A stretch of DNA of 64,000 nt from Rachycentron canadum (lineage: Eukaryota > Chordata > Actinopteri > Carangiformes > Rachycentridae): positions 13,996,523 through 14,060,522 of the forward strand of contig CM076658.1 of the NCBI GenBank assembly GCA_038496675.1. The letters are read 5' to 3'. The notes beneath the pieces were generated by a model. It was not told the origin of the DNA, did not search any database, and saw only the letters and a list, made by a program, of their open reading frames with translations. The position numbers were made by a program, and so were the translations under genes. Shown in pieces: positions 25,301-34,300 of the stretch (the stretch's first letter is position 1; each line of letters begins with the position of its first letter).

Positions 25301-28300
25301 ATAAGTTATTACTGCATACAGAATGCAGCAGTAACCTGATGGGTTGAATAGGAAATCCAAAAAAAAAAAAGAAAGAATGGCGAAAAGACGTAGACCCTTT
25401 GGTGTTTGAAGCCGGTCGCTGCTCTCCCTTTTTTTGGGATTTATTTTGTGACATGTTTTACTCTAATATGCTGACTTAAAAACATCATAACCACGTATTT
25501 CTCTTTGTAGAGATGTTGATTTATCTTTGAATATTTTTGTGTGTGTGTGTGTCCTGTTGCAGTCTCTCTTACCTGTCTGACCTCTTCACACACCAGAGAC
25601 AATAGCCAGATGTAGAGCAGCATCTCCGCTGCAGAGGGCGTAGTCTGGAAGTCGATCATCAGCACCACAGCAAACAGGAAGAGGAAGGCAAAGTACGACA
25701 CAATATTCCAGTAAAACTTGACCTGAGGAGAGCTGTACAGGCCGACTAGTCTGGACCAGTTCCCCAGAGGTTTCAGGGGCTGCAGCCTGTGGACAGAAAG
25801 GTCACTGGGGTTAGAAACAACTTGATGTTTTTTTTTTCTCCTCTCAAATAACATTTCATGCTTTCCAATAACTTACCTGCTGTTGACGTCTGAACTGAAA
25901 CCAGGGCTGTAGAGAGTACGAAAAATGTTACATGTTATGGAGTCAAATTCCTATAGTGTCTCATTCTTGTCAGGAAGAGATCACACACAAAGGGTTCAGA
26001 TGTTTCCATGACATTGGTCATTTTTTAATCCGTGTATTAAGTGTCTACTTACAGGCCATGAGAATTTGTCCTTAGTGTACTTCCTGTCACAGACTCCACT
26101 GTCTTGATCTCCTCGCTCCTTTTCGTTTCTCTCTGGATGACTTCATTGCGCCTGGGGAGAATTATAACAACACTGTTGACCATCACTACAGAAACAGTGC
26201 GATGCAGTTGCACAGATGTGTTTATCATGACACTCAGAAAACATTGCACATAAAATGAGATAGCATTCAAATCAACTCACTATCAGCTTTGACAAATGCA
26301 TCATGAATCTGTAACAGTAAATGAAGATGCAAGAAGCAAAGTGGGAGTCAAGCAGCCCAGCAGCTGAGTTGTGATCCAAATATGACATCATTATATCAAG
26401 GGCATGGTTGTAAACACTCGCAACAAGTGTCATGTTAGATGATTAAATGTTGCTGCAACATGACTTGAGTTCATGTTTGACACCTTTGCAGCCAATTTTT
26501 ATTGACTCTGATGGTCATTTAGATTTTAAGGCAAACACGTGTTATAAATCAAAATGCTAATTTACTTATCCCCATAAGGACACCTGATTTCTTAAGCTCC
26601 CTGGTGATAGGGCCCTGACTGCATGTAAGGAGTTTAGTTTTCATAAATAAAGGCAGGCCCACTTGCGATAAATAGTTTTCAAGAGTTAATTGGGAGGCAG
26701 AGCCTTCAGCTCTCAGACTCTCCTGTGGAATCAGCTCCCAGTTTAGGTCCAGGAGGAAGACACCCTCACTACATTTAAAAATAGGTTTAAAACTTTCCTC
26801 TTTGATAAAACTTACATCTGTTCCTGGTCTCTTTTTCTTTGCAGTAATTTAGTAGTTTTCTGTCTTGGGACAGAAAAACATGTGGCCTTTATGAAAATCT
26901 GTATGCGATCTTAATTTAAACATTGGATTTCATAAGATTAAGCTTATGCTGTACTAATGATTCATATATTTCTGACATCTTTAAAAAAAAAAAAAAATCT
27001 ATTCTTGTATACACTTGTGTACACTTTGTATGACAATAACTCTTCTGTTTCTAAATGAGATTACACATTTTGTCCAAAGTCTGAAAATCATAAAGTAGAT
27101 GTTTTAATTATTACAACAAATACGGCTAACCTGAAAACCAGAAAGCCAGTGTATATAAGAGGGAAGAAAATCATGCAGATCATCACCCTCCACACAGGAT
27201 TGTCCACTGAAAGCTCACCACACCAGATCTGAGTCAGAAGAGTCTGGAAGAGAGACATTTCAACATATTGGGTCCTTCTGTGTCTGCATTAGTTTATGTT
27301 GCCGAGATTAAACACCTAGAGCTGATGCTGTATATGAATGAAAAAGAAATGTATAAAGACTAATTTAGTGAGTTAAACAAAGTATAGATTTTATCAATCT
27401 TAAAAAAATCCCTCAAGACTTCTCTACCTGAACACCTGACTGAGCTACAAAGCTTTTATCATCAGCCTCCAGTGCCAGCCTCAGACACGTCGTCCTTCCC
27501 CAAGACGGTGACACACGAACCAGCAGCTTCTGAGCTCGCTCTTCATCACTGTTGTGGCACTTGCTGAAAACACCTGTGACACACACACACAATGAAGATA
27601 AATGATAGCACGCTAAAATGACTCTACTTTACGTAAGTAAAGCCACATGCATGATGCATGTGGTCTTATACCAATGGCATGTTCCTCATAGTGATTGGCA
27701 AGCTCTTGCATGGCCGCTGCCTCATCTGTGTCACTTCCTTCCTCTGCCATTTTCTTCAGTATCTGAGTGGCAGCCAGAGCAGCAGCCATGCAGTCTCTAC
27801 ACTGTACAGACACAGAAACAAACACAGATGCAGGTACAGATACAGACATAGAAATGAACATCTATTTTCAAAGTTTGAAGTTTTCATCACCTGCTCCCAG
27901 GCAATTTCAGCCAGCTCTCTATTATTTTGGACGACAGCCCAAAGGAAAAGGTCTCTGCCTGGGTCCCTCTGTGCTTCAGGGCTGTTGTCCCTGAGTGGAG
28001 CTTGGGAACCCATCTGACTTTTAGACAGCTAGAGAAGTGAGGGGATGTGTTACATTAATTTCGTGGACAATGGCTGCAGCCAGGATTTAACAAATACAGA
28101 TGGCATCCATCCAAATCATCCCTAGGCATGCCCATCCAATTTAGATTTTCCATATGTCATGTTTCTAGCCAACTGTTCAGTTGTTCATCCTGAATTATAT
28201 TCATTATAAGTGAATGAACCTCTGGTAGGTTGGTGGCCAGAAACACTGTTTTCAGCAAAGCCCAACAGATGATGGATAAACATACTCACTGATAAAGATG

Positions 28301-31300
28301 CATCCTCCAAAGTCATGTTGAAGTGATATGTCCTGGTCGTGGGAGGGTATAGGGGCTGGGTGAAGCTGCCAAGCAGGTGGCGCACCTCATCACATACATG
28401 AGTTATGGATATCATTTCACCTTGCCCTGAGTGAGCTCGAGGCCTGATGCCAAATGCTTGCCGCCTGCTGTGAGAGCTGTGGACCCGCTTGGCCAGCTTG
28501 CGGAGAAAGAAGCCACTGGGAAGCTGTTTGTAGAGCTCACACAGAGTTTCCTCATCCTGCAGGAACTCCCTCAAACTCACACCATTCTCCAGCAGCAGAC
28601 TAACAAACTGAGGCTTGTTTCCAACCAGAGCTGAGAACATGGCCCAGTGGAGATCACTGGACTGGAGCATGATGACAAGGCAGGAGAACAAAACACAATC
28701 AGCTTCCCAGATATTACTGTTATGTTGTTATTACTGTACAGAGAAATGTGAGACAAGTGTTTGCTGACTCATTTATGTCAGGTTCATAAACCTGGCAGTG
28801 ACAGGAGAACGGATACTTGCATCGTAAATAAAACCTTTATGATATGAGGTTTTACCTTTTAAAAGCCTGTGATGATATGCTACTGATGGTGGTTAAAAGA
28901 TTTTGGTTACTTTTCATAGACATTCACCATTAACTAGTTGTTTATTAGCATGCATTTTGGTATTATTACATAGTTATATTGGTTTACAAGAATTTTTTTT
29001 TAAAATTAAAAAAAAAAAACATTTTACTTGAGCATATTCCACAATTACTACATCATTATCTAAGGTGTAGCCAGGATTCTCTGTGTAACCTATCCCTATC
29101 AGAATTCGCTCTGTCTATTGCAGCACTTGTAATAATGGATTGGATCCTAATTGTGCAGAATAGGCAACCGCATAATAGGGAACGTGAGTTATTCATTGTC
29201 AAACCAGTGTTAATAAACAACTAGTCAATGGTGAATCTCTGTGCCTTTTTATAAAGTTTTGCTAAAATACTAATGAAGAAATTTTCACCTCTAAACCATT
29301 TCCAAGAGTATTACGAAAAACAATGAATAAAAATTCTATCATTATTTTGCTTGTATTGTTAAATCTCCATTTGGTTTTAAAAATTAAATACCAAAGGGAA
29401 AAGTTACATTTTCCTCTTGACTCAGTCCCAATCTTTCATGGCCACAAACTAAAAACAAATCATTAAATGCATCTGCTGTAAACCATCTCAGCTGACTGCT
29501 GCTGCTTTCAGTCCATGATACCTCTTAACTTAATGGTGAACAGGATTGCAACACAGGGCTAAGCCCATATTGAATCTGGTGTTGGTGTTACGATGCTGTG
29601 TAACCAGAAGACCCACCTTCCACTGACTTTCACTGAAAATCTCAGCCTCAGCTATATCCACTCTGTTCCAGGCTATAGCCAACTCCAGCTGCCTCTTCCA
29701 CGACTCGACCCCTAGTGACTCGCTGGTTCTCGAAGCTGAGTGGAAAATTTATAATGACACCATTTAAGCTGTAGAGTGAAAAATTCCATTAGTCAAAAGA
29801 CTGGTTGACTGTTGTAGAGCTAAAACCTCTGTTACAAGACAAGTAACAGACTTTAGTTGATAATGATGCAAGCAGCAGCTATTTTCATTGTCCATCGATC
29901 TGACAATTAATAGTTATTGACAAATCCTTTACTTGTAAAATGTCAGAATGAAAAACAATGAAATCATAATTCCCCACAGTTCATGGATATATTTTCATAT
30001 TGTTTGTTTTGTCCAACCAACAGTTCATCCATGATATGGATATCATCAACATATTTGATGATATCATTTTTTTCTTTTTAACTTGCTCTAAATGGATATC
30101 AATGCATTTTATTCACTTTTAATGCATTATTACAATGGAGCTGAGCTCCATTGTAATAATGCTGCTGCTGTGCCAATGGAAACAATTGGCACAGCAGTTT
30201 TGCTAGAATCATGATTCATCACAATCACAATTTGGATTGCATATCAATGATATCCAATTTAAAGCAAGTTAAAATGAAGAAAAACATCACAATTCTCATT
30301 AATGAGAAATTGATGCATTGACTTAATTGTTCAACGTTAACATTTGCTGATTCATTTTCTTTAAATTGACAAATCAATTAATTGACTAATGAGCTACATG
30401 ACAAAATAAATGCTATTTGAACAGCAACTAGAAAAGCTTTACTAAAACTACAATGATTCTCCAATGAACTTGATAGCTACAGAAGTAAAAAGACAGTGGA
30501 TGTCCTACAACAGGACCACTGCCTGGAAATGCATTTTATTTACTTTTAATGCATTATTACAATGGAGCTGAGAGATAGAAACAATGGGCACAGCAGTTTC
30601 GCTAGAATCATGATTCATCACAATCAAAACATTAGTGAAGGTCCAGACAAGCGGACTTCCTTTGTTTTAGTGCAACTTTGTGCATTAAGCTTGGTGAACT
30701 TCCATAAATCTATTGCAAGACCATCAGGAGGTAGAATAAGTTTTCAATAAAGATGGACTAAATATTTATGAATGTATTAAGTCTGGCTATCAATGTCTCC
30801 CTGTAAGGAAAAGCAATTGTTAAGTTGAAAATGTGTGCAAGAATATCTGTGTTGGTTTTTGATCTTGGCACATTTGACACCATAGTCCAGACATTTTGTT
30901 TTCTGAGAGGCAACATTACACTTGCTAAGACCTTGCTTGGCCCTAAGTGCTTCTGTCTTCATACCATGTGCTTTGTTACGCACCTACAGTCAGTCCATCT
31001 GGGGAATAAACATACACGTACCTTTGAGAAGTGCTTGAAGAATAGCCACATCCACATCCTCATGACTGTCCTCGCTCACTCTGAATATTGTCAGCAAGTG
31101 TGGCATCCTGATGATGTCCTGAATCTGTAACAGAAATCAAACATGGTGTGGACAAGGTGTTACATCAAACTTTGAGCTAAGTATCAGTTGAACAGGGACA
31201 GTAATAACTTTATGAGTATAGCACTTTTTATTTAAAAGAAATGTCTTAATAGGTCACAACAAAACAACCTGCAAATGAGAAGGCAACTTCTGGCTTAAAA

Positions 31301-34300
31301 TTAATGTTTGACATTTGGCACAATGCACTAATTGACTTTCTAAAGGTGAGTTAGATGAGATGACTGATGTAACTACATTAAATATGAAGTTATGCCAGCA
31401 GCCAATTAGCTTTGCAGAAAGACTGGAAAAGGGGAAAGAGCTTCTAACTAGCTTCTGGCTGTAGCTTCATATTTTTAGTTGCAGTGAATTGTTGGATATC
31501 CAGCACGCAATGTCCTTAACTAAAATAATAGGTGCAACAAGTTTGTGTTTATCAAGAGGTACATACAACTTAATGTCATCTGCATAAAAATAAATGTTAA
31601 TATATTTAAGTGAAATTGGCAGTCAAGGATGAAGTGGTCCACAATCCTCTACTGGATGTCGGACCACTTCATCCTGGAAATTAGTAGTTAGGAAATGGGT
31701 CATCAATCTGTTCACATACCATCTTGGTCCATTTTATGATCCTGAGGTCTGCAAAGCTTTCATACTCTTGGCCAAAGAACTTTTTCATCAACTGGTGAAT
31801 GTGGGCGATGGTGACGCAGGTCACTGGCAGTCCTGCAACCTGGGCAATCACATCTGCTATTCTCCCAGAACCCTCCAGGACCACACATGGTGTACCGTTC
31901 AGCATGGCATTATATATGGTCTGGAGGAGACATCAAGAGTCAGACAAGACAGACAAAGATAGAGGAAGAGGGTCAAAACTGATGACTCACGTTCAGAGTG
32001 CCTGGTCCTCCATCCAAAACCACACAGACCACAGGGATGGTCACACCACTTTCTGGGGGTTGGAAAATAAAAAAAATCATTAAAAGCAAGCTAGATAAGA
32101 GGGAACAGATATGAGATGTTATCTTAAGTGTCTTGCTATGTTTGTAGACACCGCATCTGCTATTTTTAACCTTTGTTTCCAAGAAGCTTTCTGGAAATGC
32201 ATTTCTCCAGACGGCTACGCAATTCAATCTCCACGCCATAGCGTCCATGCGTCCCATCATCTACCAGGATGAAATGGGTGTGGTTGTTATCGAGGCAGGA
32301 CAGCCGGCCCTGGCCCTTGATGTCCATTAGATAATGGGCTGGGAAACAACCCTGCAGAGACGGAGGTGGTGAAAGGAAATCACAGTTAGACTCCACACTA
32401 TGCAGATTATGAATCTTTCCACAATGAACAGACAAACCACCTTTGTAAATGTGTTTACTTTACCTCTGATGACACCAAAGTATCCCTGTTGTGAATTACT
32501 CCCCATGTTGCCACGCCAATAGCTACAATCTGACCCTGCATAGAGCTGCTTAGGGCGTAGTCTCTCACAGCCTGCCCGACATGCTTCATCACACCTGTGT
32601 GGGTACCACCGGTGATGATCCACGCACCTTTGTGCAACACAGCATGACCAAAAATAGGTGAGCACTCACACAAGACAGTTGAACACCTCATTCCAACACC
32701 ATAGACATTAAATAAAAAGTTCAACATTTTGGTAAATATGCATATTTGCTTTCTTGCAGGGGGAGGTTGTCTTCAACTAACCATTTCTGTAGCGTCTTCT
32801 CATCTAACTCTGGACTAATGAAAAGCTCTAGTGGGAACTGCATGGGGTTGAGATTGTGGTTTTTTCCATACCAAACCAACTGGTAAAACAAATATAGACT
32901 TTGTTGTATGCATGGAAATTACCTACTATAATTCCCCTTTAATGTTTAATTTGATTTAATTGGAACAATGGGGCCCCAACAACACAAAAAAGAAAAAAGA
33001 AAACCCTATGAGTGCAGCATGCTAATCTTGACACTGTTTGTACAGTTTATACACATACAATCTACTACAATGCACCAACAAGATTCGGGGCATGTGCTGA
33101 CAAATGACAATGACTTTAGCTACTGAAAGAAACCTACATGTTTTTCACAATGTTTTAATACTTGTTTGGAAAATCTCTGACACTGCCTAACCACCATCTA
33201 CATATTCTTTCTGATATTTTTGAGCTGTAAGAGCTGATGAGCGGCTTTCACATGTGAGCAGACAACATACTTCAAATCCAGGTAGAATATACAGTACAAT
33301 ATGCAGTAGAACACAGTCAGTGAAATCAGTAAGCAGTAAAAGAGGAAACACTGCACTGCACAAATGACACAAGCTGAGATGGAAGGAATAGACCTTTGGA
33401 GCATAAATAGACAGTGCATTTAACCACATGCCATAAAACCTTTGACTGCATGAATCTGATAATAGGTGGAGCACACAATGGAGTTGAGAGATGTCATTCA
33501 CACACTTAATAACTACACACGTACTAATAAAACACATCCTTTCACAGGCTGCCTGGGTAATCACTGGCACACCTTGTGACATCTCACGTTTTTCTCTCTC
33601 TGGCTGGCTGACCTGTAGTCTGGGCCACTTTGATAAGACCTCGGTGGAACATGTTCTTGAGACGAGCCTTCAGATAGAAGTTCTTGGCTCCTCCGGTCAC
33701 TGAGATCAGCAGGTTGGGGCTGGGAAGTTTCCACTGTTCAGTCAGTAAATGGTACAGGACTTCAGGGCTGGTGTCTGTGGACACTCGCACATACTGAGAA
33801 GGGACGCATGTGCAAACACAGGCACAAAAAGTAAGCATAAAGGCACGGGAGACACATTTACATGCACTAATTTTTTATTGTAGTGGAGAAGAAGACAGTT
33901 TTTTCACCTTGCCTGTCTTTTGTCCCAAGCCATCGAAGCTGATGTCTCCGAAAGCATCTGTTGGCACTTCGCGAACATGTCTGTGCCTGTCCCATGTCTC
34001 CCCTGTGAAGTCCTCTGGCTTGATGGCTTCATCCACATGGTCAGTTTTTGAGTAACCACATTTACATTCATCCTCTCTGGTGGAGAAACAGAGGATAATA
34101 CTTGTAATTCTTCTTTATACAGACAGCTAGTAAAGTAGCAACTACCGAAATAACTAACCATCATATTCAATCACCATGTGACTGTCCTGACAGCAATTTA
34201 GGTCAATGTCTCCTCTTGCATCAACACAGTATCTGTAATACTGTGCAGCAGCAGCAACTGCAAGGTCGACCCTCATAATCAAACAAACACAATGCAGAGC

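Noticed and set aside
34159..34232. Extra trpm2 exon between the SWVRENIHKREC and EDECKCGY exons
   Set aside because: It has plausible splice sites, but its 74 bases would shift the frame, and the neighbours already join perfectly (HVR-EDECKCGY).
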